A stretch of DNA of 6,329 nucleotides from Tatlockia sp. (GCA_013698215.1 JACCVJ010000219.1:1-6329); one strand, 5' to 3'; shown: positions 1 through 5,738, counted from the stretch's first letter. Program-made: numbers and translations. Notes: generated by a model from the sequence alone, not told the origin.

Positions 1-1
1 C

Positions 2-979
2 TTGATTGCTCACGCCCGTAACTTAGGTTATATCAAGTGCGAAGACAACTTGCTGCAACCATTGCAAGCCTTGCGGAACTTACCGGAAGAAAAAGTATTG
101 ATTTTGACAACTGGCTCTCAAGGCGAACCATTGTCAGCCATGACCCGGATTTCTAATGGCGAACACCAGCAAATAAAAATTCGTCCCGGCGATACGGTTG
201 TATTTTCGGCTAACCCCATTCCGGGAAACACCATTGCTGTTATGAATACTATTGACCGCTTAATGATGCAGGGTGCGAACGTTATTTACGGCAAAGACAA
301 AGGATTGCACGTATCTGGTCACGGTTGCCAAGAAGACCAAAAATTGATGATCGGACTAACTAAGCCTAAGTTTTTCTTGCCTGTTCATGGCGAACATCGG
401 ATGCTAGTTAAACACGCCCAAACCGCTCAAAGTACCGGCATTCCCGCCGAAAATATGTTAATTATCCAAAACGGCGACGTGATCGAAGTATCACAAGAGG
501 CAATGCGCGTCACCGGGAAAGTGCCTGCGGGAATTGAACTTGTGGATATGTCACGCACGGGAATAGTGAGCGATCGCGTCCTCAAGGAGCGGCAGCAATT
601 GGCAGGAGAAGGAATTATTACCATTGCGGCGGCGGTAGATTGGCAAGGCAAACTAATGATGAAACCAGAAATTCACCTGCGCGGTGTAGTTTCATCTATG
701 GAGCGCCCGATGCTACAACAATGGGTGCAAGAGCGGATGGAAAGGGTATTAGGCGATCGCTGGTCGAGCTTTACGCAATCGGTCAATGACGAACCTGTAG
801 AAGTAGACTGGGTAGGCGTACAAGTACAGCTAGAGCGAGAACTACAACGCCAAATTCGTCGAGAACTGCAAACCCAACCGACAGTTACTTTATTGCTACA
901 ATCTCCTGACGAACCCGTTAAAGCTTTAGATGGGAGAAGACGACGACGCACGACAGCGCCACAAATTGCCGCCTCTTAA
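2..979 (+). CDS. rnj: Ribonuclease J, C-terminal part (5' end outside window)
   Basis: RNase J is a metallo-beta-lactamase/beta-CASP nuclease with 5'-to-3' exonuclease and endonuclease activity in mRNA decay and rRNA maturation. The visible 325 residues are roughly the second half of a protein that is usually about 550-650 residues long. The N-terminal zinc-binding HxHxDH motif therefore lies outside the window. Diagnostic beta-CASP and metal-site motifs are present: TTGSQGEP at residues 36-43, HVSGHG at 103-108 and PVHGEHRM at 127-134. The RNase J C-terminal domain follows at about 180-305, and the protein ends in a basic GRRRRR tail at 311-316. The first codon in the window is TTG, but it is internal: the reading frame is open to the edge and the protein starts mid-domain. 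The gene ends in TAA just before a strong intrinsic terminator, so it is the last gene of its transcript. Confidence 0.95.
   Translation: MIAHARNLGYIKCEDNLLQPLQALRNLPEEKVLILTTGSQGEPLSAMTRISNGEHQQIKIRPGDTVVFSANPIPGNTIAVMNTIDRLMMQGANVIYGKDKGLHVSGHGCQEDQKLMIGLTKPKFFLPVHGEHRMLVKHAQTAQSTGIPAENMLIIQNGDVIEVSQEAMRVTGKVPAGIELVDMSRTGIVSDRVLKERQQLAGEGIITIAAAVDWQGKLMMKPEIHLRGVVSSMERPMLQQWVQERMERVLGDRWSSFTQSVNDEPVEVDWVGVQVQLERELQRQIRRELQTQPTVTLLLQSPDEPVKALDGRRRRRTTAPQIAAS
570..577. repeat. HIP1 octamer
   Basis: GCGATCGC, the highly iterated palindrome of cyanobacterial genomes, is here inside the RNase J coding region. Confidence 0.85.
753..760. repeat. HIP1 octamer
   Basis: A second exact GCGATCGC in the RNase J gene encodes part of LGDRW. 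Confidence 0.85.
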
Positions 980-1003
980 TATAGGCGACCTCTATTCATT
1001 ACG

Positions 1004-1047
1004 CAGGATGGGAAGAAGTTATCAGCTTCTTCCCACCCTGATTTTTT
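1004..1047 (+). terminator. Strong intrinsic terminator after RNase J
   Basis: The arms CAGGATGGGAAGAAG (1004-1018) and CTTCTTCCCACCCTG (1026-1040) pair over 15 positions with one A/C mismatch. The loop is the 7-nt TTATCAG, and a run of six T follows at 1042-1047. This is a textbook rho-independent terminator 25 bp after the RNase J stop codon. Confidence 0.9.
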
Positions 1048-1242
1048 GCTGACTTCCCTGAGTGCATTTACGGAAATTAAAAATGTATAGGTAAAAAGTT
1101 CAGTGATGTCTCTAATTCCGAATCTAGGAGATTTTAGGCAAGATGATAACGAATCAACTTTTTCTCTTTCTTGCGAAAAACTCGTTTCCAAACTGTAGAT
1201 ACTTTTAGAACACCCACCTTACCCAACTAAAGTAGAGACGTT

Positions 1243-1566
1243 ATGAACTTATCACAACACACAACCCAAGACTTCCTTCTCAACAACTGGATGCTAGGCG
1301 AAAAAGTGAATTTTGATATTTTCCAAGCCTTACGTCAACGCCTAAACCGAGTTCAAGTATCCAGCCCCAAACTAGCTCATCGTTTATGTCAACTAATTCC
1401 TGCTCAATGCCCCTTTGAACGCGATATTACAGTTTTTGATCGCAAATTTCACATTCCCCCCATGTGCAAACTCAACCCACTGTACGAGGAAGTTGTCGCT
1501 TTACGTTTTCGGGCGCTATGCTTTTTGGCTGACGAATGCGGCGAAGATGTTACAGATTACTGCTAA
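1243..1566 (+). CDS. Mo-nitro_C family protein (nitrogenase C-terminus-like), stand-alone
   Basis: This 107-residue protein matches from memory the cyanobacterial family named 'Mo-dependent nitrogenase C-terminus'. The hallmark block is CPFERDITVF (56-65), IPPMCKLNPLYEEVV (71-85), LRFRALCFLADECGEDV (87-103) and a terminal YC. Six cysteines are present (49, 56, 75, 93, 99, 107), and several fall in the conserved block, so metal or cluster binding is conceivable but unproven. There is no signal peptide or membrane segment, so it is probably cytoplasmic. The biochemical function of the family is not established, and the name does not show nitrogenase activity. No nif gene is visible nearby. The ATG at 1243 gives the family's usual length; a weak purine stretch (AGAGA, 1234-1238) precedes it. 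The upstream terminator implies a separate promoter. Confidence 0.85.
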   Translation: MNLSQHTTQDFLLNNWMLGEKVNFDIFQALRQRLNRVQVSSPKLAHRLCQLIPAQCPFERDITVFDRKFHIPPMCKLNPLYEEVVALRFRALCFLADECGEDVTDYC

Positions 1567-1648
1567 AAACTTTTATTTGCTGCTCACTCTTGCCAAATTC
1601 TGCCCTGACTGGATTCTCAAATATTATTGATTTTTTTTAGTATAAAAT

Positions 1649-1682
1649 CCTGTTTTCTCTACGAGCTAATTAGCAAAACAGG
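1649..1682 (+). repeat. Inverted repeat CCTGTTTT/AAAACAGG enclosing a palindrome
   Basis: CCTGTTTT (1649-1656) is the exact reverse complement of AAAACAGG (1675-1682). The 18-nt interval contains the perfect 10-bp palindrome GCTAATTAGC (1665-1674). The right arm shares CAGG (1679-1682) with the next inverted repeat, so the two RNA stems could not both form. The location is between the Mo-nitro_C gene and the proline-rich protein gene. It could be a transcript-end structure, an operator or chance in AT-rich DNA. Confidence 0.5.
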
Positions 1683-1733
1683 TCAAATGTACCATTTCTA
1701 GCCAAAATAGCCGCTTCTTAAGCTGTTGACCTG
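1679..1733 (+). repeat. Inverted repeat CAGGTCAA/TTGACCTG, overlapping the previous one
   Basis: CAGGTCAA (1679-1686) and TTGACCTG (1726-1733) are exact reverse complements separated by 39 nt. An AT-rich stretch with TTTTT at 1740-1745 follows. The loop is long for an ordinary terminator. The left arm competes with the stem at 1649-1682 for bases 1679-1682, which is the geometry of alternative RNA folds. Function is not shown. Confidence 0.45.
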
Positions 1734-1830
1734 ATAAATATTTTTAAAAAATCTATCTATGGTTAACAATAAATAACAAAGCAATGTTAATACAGTTAGA
1801 CATAAGCAATTAATTTCAAGTCACCAATTT

Positions 1831-1836
1831 AAGGAG
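1831..1836 (+). promoter_or_regulatory. Ribosome binding site of the proline-rich protein gene
   Basis: AAGGAG is a near-perfect Shine-Dalgarno sequence 11 nt before the ATG at 1848. The spacing is slightly long, but it favours this ATG as the start. Confidence 0.65.
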
Positions 1837-1847
1837 CAATTGCAGTT

Positions 1848-2606
1848 ATGAGGGTGATTTTTTGCCTGCAAGTCTCAAAAACCAAGCAGCACCAAAATAA
1901 GATTAAACCTACTTTTGGGCAATGGCTGACGGAGGTAACTAAACTAACTGCCTTATCTTTAACACTTATAGGAATTGGTTTTCTTTTTCAACACACGGCG
2001 CAAGCTGATACGGCTCGAATTGATGACATTACTATCGACCGCCAACCCGATGAAACCTACGATAGCTTAATTCAACGGGCCGAAACTGCCGCCCGAACTG
2101 CCCTTTTACAAGGATTTAACCGAAGTTCGCAAATAACTGACGTTTCGGTAATCATCTTAGGTCAAAATCAGGGTGTAATTGCCCCAGTTTTGGCTATAGG
2201 CTTAAGTCGTCCGCAATGGAGAGGCGGTAATGACAAATTCACCTATTTTAATAGTGCGCGCAGCCTATTACGTTTAGAGGAACAACCCTTAGCTGTTGGA
2301 TCTACTGGAGGGGGACAAAGAACCCCACCACCATCACCCAGACAAAGACGAAATAATCCTGCGGGTAGTGCGAGAGAAATTATTAATAACGCCCCTGTTC
2401 GACCAGTAAATTTTCCGCCTGGAGCGGTTCCCCTTCCTGGGAGTCCGGCTTTGGTTCCTCGCCCTCAATCGCCGGGAATAACCCCTATAACTTCTCCTGG
2501 GGATAATTTTAATGCTGCACCAATACCTGAGACTCCGGTAACTACTCCTACGCCGCAAAACTTACCCCAAATAAATCCAGCCAATACTACCCCAAATCAA
2601 CCTTGA
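1848..2606 (+). CDS. Secreted proline-rich protein of unknown function
   Basis: The 252-residue product has three parts. Residues 1-53 look like a signal peptide with a long basic N-region, a hydrophobic core at about 33-47 (LTALSLTLIGIGFLF) and an AQA cleavage site after residue 53. Residues 55-145 form a compact domain beginning ITIDRQPDETYDSLIQRAE (61-79) and containing VSVIILGQNQGVIAPVLAI (99-117) followed by LSRPQW. From memory this resembles a conserved cyanobacterial hypothetical family, but I know no function for it. Residues 150-252 are a low-complexity tail rich in Pro, Thr, Asn and Gly, typical of a linker or wall-spanning region. It is probably exported to the periplasm or cell surface. 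The start is backed by AAGGAG upstream. It sits alone between AT-rich spacer and rpmF, with no partner gene that suggests a role. Confidence 0.8.
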   Translation: MRVIFCLQVSKTKQHQNKIKPTFGQWLTEVTKLTALSLTLIGIGFLFQHTAQADTARIDDITIDRQPDETYDSLIQRAETAARTALLQGFNRSSQITDVSVIILGQNQGVIAPVLAIGLSRPQWRGGNDKFTYFNSARSLLRLEEQPLAVGSTGGGQRTPPPSPRQRRNNPAGSAREIINNAPVRPVNFPPGAVPLPGSPALVPRPQSPGITPITSPGDNFNAAPIPETPVTTPTPQNLPQINPANTTPNQP

Positions 2607-2614
2607 TATTTTTA

Positions 2615-2644
2615 CCCCTAGCAGACTTGCTGGGGCAACATTTT
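2615..2644 (+). terminator. Possible weak terminator after the proline-rich protein gene
   Basis: CCCC (2615-2618), one bulged T, AGCA (2620-2623), loop GACT, then TGCTGGGG (2628-2635) gives an eight-pair GC-rich hairpin 9 bp after the stop codon. The T-run (2641-2644) is short and starts 5 nt late, so termination may be inefficient. Confidence 0.5.
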
Positions 2645-2657
2645 GTGGACAAGGGCT

Positions 2658-2663
2658 TATACT
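2658..2663 (+). promoter_or_regulatory. -10 box of the rpmF promoter
   Basis: TATACT matches the bacterial -10 consensus at five of six positions. It would place the transcript start near 2670 and leave a leader of about 25 nt before the ATG at 2695. I see no good -35 element at the expected distance. Confidence 0.5.
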
Positions 2664-2694
2664 AGAAAGGTTGTCAAAAATTGTATTAGCTATT

Positions 2695-2868
2695 ATGGCA
2701 GTTCCTAAGAAGAAAACCTCAAAGTCAAAACGAGATAAGCGCAAAGCAACCTGGAAACATAAAGCAGTAGTAGAAGCGAGAAAAGCGCTGTCTTTGGGTA
2801 AATCAATTTTGAGCGGACGCTCTAAGTTTGTATACCCAACCAAGGAAGAAGACGAGACAGAAGAATAA
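2695..2868 (+). CDS. rpmF: 50S ribosomal protein L32
   Basis: The 57-residue product begins MAVPKKKTSKSKRDKRK and continues with the L32 signature around ATWKH and a helix ending ALSLGKSILSG. It is strongly basic except for an acidic tail, KEEDETEE. L32 is a structural protein of the large ribosomal subunit. It contains no cysteine, so it is the zinc-free form seen in cyanobacteria and plastids and lacks the four-Cys ribbon of many other bacteria. The frame stays open upstream to a TTG at 2671, but that extension is rejected. MAVPKKK is the universal L32 start, and the likely transcript start coincides with 2671. No clear Shine-Dalgarno precedes the ATG, which is common in cyanobacteria. The molybdoenzyme gene follows after 86 bp on the same strand with no convincing terminator between, so read-through is possible. 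Confidence 0.95.
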   Translation: MAVPKKKTSKSKRDKRKATWKHKAVVEARKALSLGKSILSGRSKFVYPTKEEDETEE

Positions 2869-2954
2869 ACTTTGTCTTTGTTAGCGAAGGACAAGAAATG
2901 TACGTTAAAAGATTTTATTCCACAATAAAGTAGGAAGCTGAAGCAACTGAAATA

Positions 2955-3545
2955 ATGCTAGGAAAATTTTTAAAAAAACCTAATGAGGAACAGAGCGATC
3001 GCGTTCCTCCCGGTCAATACTTAACTAAGGGGTTTCCGGTGCTTACTTACGGGCAAACGCCCCAAGTTAGTATAGAAAATTGGCAATTTAAAGTTTGGGG
3101 TTTGGCAAAAGAGGTAACATTTAGCTGGGCTGACTTTATGGCTTTACCCCAACAGCAGTTTACTGCCGATTTTCACTGCGTTACGCGCTGGTCTAAGCTT
3201 GATGTCAAATGGACAGGTATTAAAGTTACTGAGTTCATGAAATTGATTGACGTAGAAGAGAAAGCCGTTCATGTGATGGAACACTGTTACGGCGGTTATA
3301 CTACCAATATTGCGATGTCCGACTTCTTGAAGGAAGAAAACTTTTTTGCCCATACAGTATTTGACGAACCCCTAAGCGCCGAACACGGCGGCCCGATGCG
3401 GCTAGTAGTTCCACATATTTATGCCTGGAAAAGCGCTAAATGGATTAATGGTTTAGAGTTTTTAGACAAAGAAGAATTAGGTTTTTGGGAACGCAATGGC
3501 TATAACAGTCGCGGCGAACCTTGGGCGGAAGAACGTTATAGCTAG
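2955..3545 (+). CDS. Small soluble molybdopterin oxidoreductase (YuiH / sulfite-oxidase-like)
   Basis: This 196-residue protein is a single oxidoreductase molybdopterin-binding domain (the fold shared by sulfite oxidase and MsrP/YedY). Cys75 in FHCVTRWSKLDVKWTG (73-88) is the expected molybdenum-ligand cysteine. Other family marks are HCYGGYTTNI (110-119), LSAEHGGPMRLVVPHIYAWK (140-159) and WINGLEFL (163-170). It has no Tat or Sec signal, no heme domain and no sulfite-oxidase dimerisation domain, so it should be cytoplasmic. Length and architecture fit the Bacillus YuiH type rather than exported MsrP, which is about 330 residues. The substrate is unknown; methionine sulfoxide reduction should not be assumed. 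No membrane heme partner (MsrQ/YedZ) is adjacent. The ATG at 2955 is preceded only by a distant AGGA. A hairpin terminator closes the gene. Confidence 0.9.
   Translation: MLGKFLKKPNEEQSDRVPPGQYLTKGFPVLTYGQTPQVSIENWQFKVWGLAKEVTFSWADFMALPQQQFTADFHCVTRWSKLDVKWTGIKVTEFMKLIDVEEKAVHVMEHCYGGYTTNIAMSDFLKEENFFAHTVFDEPLSAEHGGPMRLVVPHIYAWKSAKWINGLEFLDKEELGFWERNGYNSRGEPWAEERYS
2995..3002. repeat. HIP1 octamer
   Basis: An exact GCGATCGC near the 5' end of the molybdoenzyme gene encodes part of QSDRV. Confidence 0.85.
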
Positions 3546-3555
3546 TAGTTGCAAC

Positions 3556-3590
3556 AGACACAGACGAGAGTTTGTGTCTTTGTACTTTTA
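3556..3590 (+). terminator. Intrinsic terminator after the molybdoenzyme gene
   Basis: AGACACAGAC (3556-3565) pairs with GTTTGTGTCT (3570-3579) as a ten-pair stem, including one G-T wobble, capped by the tetraloop GAGA. A broken T-rich tail (TTTGTACTTTT) follows. It begins 11 bp after the stop codon. Confidence 0.7.
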
Positions 3591-3708
3591 AGGGTGTTTT
3601 CGCAAAAGTAGGTTTCCCTAATTATTAATTTTGTCAGTCCCCTAGGCAATATTCTCTACACTTAAGCTAGGGAATTTGCGGTAAAGATAGAAACAAGTAT
3701 GAGCAAAA

Positions 3709-4497
3709 ATGGCAAGCCATCTTCCAGAGATTCTCGCCAAGCATGAAACCATACTGTTAAGTGAATGGTTAAAGGAACAACTATCGGCGGGAATCCGCCG
3801 CGATGACTTGATGTGTGAAGGAGAAATGCGCGATCAATCTGGAGAATTTCTGCGCTTATTGCGAGATGCGACTTAAGGTGGTAATTTAACTAATTTTCAA
3901 GCTTCAGAATGGAATAATGTTAAAGTGCTAACTAGCATAACCCGTACCCTCGTCCAACAAGGCTTTAGCCCTTTTCAAGTAGCCTTATTTATTTTTTCTT
4001 TGGTATTATGGCCTATCAAATTAACCAATTTTGGGCCAACAATCGGCATGGTATCGGCAGATAGCGATCGCACTCAACAAGTAATTCGGAATTTGCTATC
4101 AAATGCCATGGGGTTGCAAGTTTTGGTAGTCGATGATGAAGACGATAATCGGGAAATTATTACTTTGGCATTGCTAGAGTACAACGTTAAAGTAATAACT
4201 GCCAATTGTGCAATGGCGGCGATGGAAATAGTTATCCAAAGGAATTTAGACGTGATCGTAAGTGACATTGGAATGCCTGACGAAGACGGTTATAAATTAA
4301 TTATAAAAATTAGAGATTGAGAAGTTAGCCAAGGACTAGAACCAATTGGGGCGATCACATTAACAGCTTACGCTAGAGATGAAGATCGCCACCAAGCGAT
4401 TTCTAATGGTTTTCAAATGCACCTATCTAAACCCATCGAACCACACAAGTTAGCTCTAGCTGTCAGTCAATTAACTAGGCGTACTGCTAATTATTGA
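3709..4497 (+). pseudogene. Decayed RsbRD-kinase-receiver hybrid regulator with two in-frame stops
   Basis: One frame of 262 codons runs from ATG 3709 to TGA 4495-4497, interrupted by TAA at 3874 (codon 56) and TGA at 4318 (codon 204), with no frameshift. Codons 1-98 match an RsbRD-type N-terminal domain (LPEILAKHE, LLSEWLKEQ, RRDDLM, EFLRLLRDA; after the TAA, QQGFSPFQVALFIFSL). Codons 114-133 (MVSADSDRTQQVIRNLLSNA) are the N-box of a histidine-kinase ATPase domain. Codons 136-262 are a receiver domain with acidic pair D142-D143, phospho-acceptor D186 in VSDIGMPDEDGY, T219 and K241. Missing are the rest of the sensor region, the His-phosphoacceptor domain and most of the ATPase domain, so at least two internal deletions are inferred. 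A GTG at 3925 or ATG at 4108 could still give short products, but TGA removes the Thr/Lys half of the receiver. Sequencing error is less likely because the deletions are independent evidence of decay. Confidence 0.85.
4064..4071. repeat. HIP1 octamer
   Basis: An exact GCGATCGC persists in the sensor pseudogene, in the ATPase N-box remnant (SDRTQQ). Confidence 0.85.
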
Positions 4498-4543
4498 TTT
4501 TAAAAATATCTATCTTCAAGTTCATTTACAAAAATATTTAACT

Positions 4544-4573
4544 TTGATAATTTCTACAAGGGTGCATTATTTT
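4544..4573 (+). promoter_or_regulatory. Candidate promoter of the PEP-CTERM gene
   Basis: TTGATA (4544-4549) and TATTTT (4568-4573), 18 bp apart, resemble -35 and -10 boxes at five of six and four of six positions. They would give a leader of about 50 nt. A perfect TTGACA at 4589-4594 lies closer, but any matching -10 box would put the transcript start on the ribosome binding site. The whole 4498-4631 spacer is AT-rich, so chance matches are easy. Confidence 0.3.
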
Positions 4574-4619
4574 ACTTCAGAAAACAATTTGACAGATATA
4601 GACTTCAACCATCAATTTT

Positions 4620-4624
4620 AGGAA
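4620..4624 (+). promoter_or_regulatory. Ribosome binding site of the PEP-CTERM gene
   Basis: AGGAA lies 7 nt before the ATG at 4632, a standard Shine-Dalgarno spacing. It fixes this start, and the signal peptide then begins directly at the N-terminus. Confidence 0.65.
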
Positions 4625-4631
4625 CATCCAG

Positions 4632-5687
4632 ATGCACAGTAATATTCTCAAGTCTTCCCTTGCGATGACTATTTTCGCGGCAATTAGTTCAACTATTTTA
4701 CCTGTACAAGCTGCTTTACTTGTAAGTAGCAGTGGTGATAACTCCATCAAACAGTATGACGAAATAACAGGTGCATATATCCGAGATTTTGTCACGGCTG
4801 GTAGTGGTGGGTTGTCTAGCCCTAATGGTTTGGATGTAGGACTAAATGGCAATTTGTTCGTTAGTAGCAGAGGCACTAATAGTGTTAAGGAATACAGTGG
4901 TACAACAGGCGAGTATGTTGGCGATTTTGTATCTTTCGATGATGGATTACGCTCTCCTATAGGCTTAACTTTTGCCGAGGATGGTAGCTTGTTTGTCGTT
5001 GGTGATACTCCTGTTCCTAGCGATAATGTTTTAAGAAGCGGCTTCTTTCAGTACGATGGGAATACAGGGGAATTACTTAGTAGCACTCTTACTGGTGCAA
5101 GAGGTTTTAGTTCAGCACCTATTGATGTAGTTGTGGGTGGGTTAGATAATACTATATTCATCAGTCAATCTCGATTTCGCTTTAATAGTGGTTCTGTTGA
5201 TGAATTCAATCCAATAACTGGAGTTCCGATTTTTAGGGATTACATTAATTCCGACCCTAGTGTTACAAATATTGACCCCAGGGGTTTAGCTATCACCGAC
5301 AACTTTCTTTACTACACCGATAACGCATCAATTGGTCGCTTTGACTTAATAAATAATGTTATCGACCCACGCTTCGTTGATGTCAGTAGTGGTGGACTAA
5401 CTCGAGCTTTGGACGTAGCTATTGGAGCAAATGGCAATCTGTTTGTCAGCGATAGTGCTAGTGATAGTGTTAAACAGTATGATGGAGCGACAGGAAACTT
5501 TCTAGGAGATTTTGTCACTTCTAGTAGCGGAGGGTTATCTAGCCCTACTTACCTCACCACTGCCAATGTTCCTGTTCCCGAACCTTCTTCTGTGTTAGGT
5601 ATAGCAGCACTTGGTGGTTTATTTGTAGGTGGTGCTTGGCAGCGTAAGGCAAACCGCCGCAAGCAACTAAATTTCTTGCAAAAATAA
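4632..5687 (+). CDS. PEP-CTERM secreted protein with NHL-like beta-propeller repeats
   Basis: The 351-residue product has a Sec signal peptide (hydrophobic core about 8-23, VQA cleavage near residue 27). About six repeats of 41-54 residues follow, starting near 29, 75, 120, 174, 225 and 270. Most share the pattern LFVSxxGxxSVKxYDGxTG, then GDFV, a Gly/Ser stretch, GLSSP and a closing NGN or DGS. This is the NHL/SMP-30-like beta-propeller pattern, and six units fit one six-bladed propeller. The C-terminus is a PEP-CTERM sorting signal: VPEPSS (315-320), a short membrane segment (about 321-336) and a basic cluster RKANRRK (338-344). Such proteins are recognised by an exosortase and moved to the envelope or exopolysaccharide. 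No exosortase is in the window. Ligand and role are unknown; catalytic residues cannot be assigned. A strong hairpin ends the gene. Confidence 0.9.
   Translation: MHSNILKSSLAMTIFAAISSTILPVQAALLVSSSGDNSIKQYDEITGAYIRDFVTAGSGGLSSPNGLDVGLNGNLFVSSRGTNSVKEYSGTTGEYVGDFVSFDDGLRSPIGLTFAEDGSLFVVGDTPVPSDNVLRSGFFQYDGNTGELLSSTLTGARGFSSAPIDVVVGGLDNTIFISQSRFRFNSGSVDEFNPITGVPIFRDYINSDPSVTNIDPRGLAITDNFLYYTDNASIGRFDLINNVIDPRFVDVSSGGLTRALDVAIGANGNLFVSDSASDSVKQYDGATGNFLGDFVTSSSGGLSSPTYLTTANVPVPEPSSVLGIAALGGLFVGGAWQRKANRRKQLNFLQK
4716..5561 (+). repeat. Six tandem propeller-blade repeats within the PEP-CTERM gene
   Basis: Approximate blade spans are 4716-4850, 4854-4985, 4989-5150, 5151-5303, 5304-5435 and 5439-5561. 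Blades 1, 2 and 6 are the most alike. Blades 1 and 6 still share DNA words such as GATTTTGTCAC and TCTAGCCCTA (starting near 4784 and 4817, and 5508 and 5539). Blades 3 to 5 have diverged and carry insertions. Confidence 0.75.
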
Positions 5688-5699
5688 GCTTCGATCTCG

Positions 5700-5738
5700 A
5701 AATATCCACCAAAACGTTAGTAGTTTTGGTGGATATTT
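5700..5738. terminator. Bidirectional terminator between convergent genes
   Basis: AAATATCCACCAAAAC (5700-5715) and GTTTTGGTGGATATTT (5723-5738) form a perfect 16-bp stem around the 7-nt loop GTTAGTA. It lies 12 bp after the PEP-CTERM stop and 11 bp past the end of the convergent pgmB gene. The ends of the stem give a short U-run in either direction (TTT on both strands), so it can serve both transcripts, though neither U-tract is long. Confidence 0.8.

Noticed and set aside
673..951. Antisense open frames over RNase J and over other genes
   Set aside because: They lie inside confidently assigned genes, have no recognisable domains or start signals, and their composition reflects the opposite strand's codons.
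1195..1208. NtcA-like box GTA-N8-TAG upstream of the Mo-nitro_C gene
   Set aside because: The last triplet is TAG rather than TAC, and a -10 box at the required spacing would put the transcript start at or after the ATG.
1618..1638. Run of eight T after the Mo-nitro_C gene as an intrinsic terminator
   Set aside because: The preceding TCAAATATTATTGA forms only a four-pair AT-rich stem, too weak to call.
2671..2694. Eight-residue N-terminal extension of L32 from a TTG codon
   Set aside because: L32 proteins begin MAVPKKK, and the likely transcript start given by TATACT at 2658 falls on the TTG itself.
2870..2895. Hairpin CTTTGTC/GACAAG after rpmF as a terminator
   Set aside because: The stem is only six pairs with a bulge and a 13-nt loop, and no T-run follows.
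1243..3545. A molybdenum-related gene group (Mo-nitro_C protein plus molybdoenzyme)
   Set aside because: The link rests on a family name only. The two genes are separated by an unrelated envelope gene and rpmF, with separate promoter and terminator signals.
3614..3674. Inverted repeat TTCCCTA/TAGGGAA upstream of the pseudogene
   Set aside because: Only 7 bp with a 47-nt spacer; expected by chance in a window of this size.
4318..4320. TGA read as selenocysteine or programmed read-through in the receiver domain
   Set aside because: No SECIS-like hairpin is apparent next to it, cysteine is not expected at that position of the receiver fold, and the gene has another stop and deletions.
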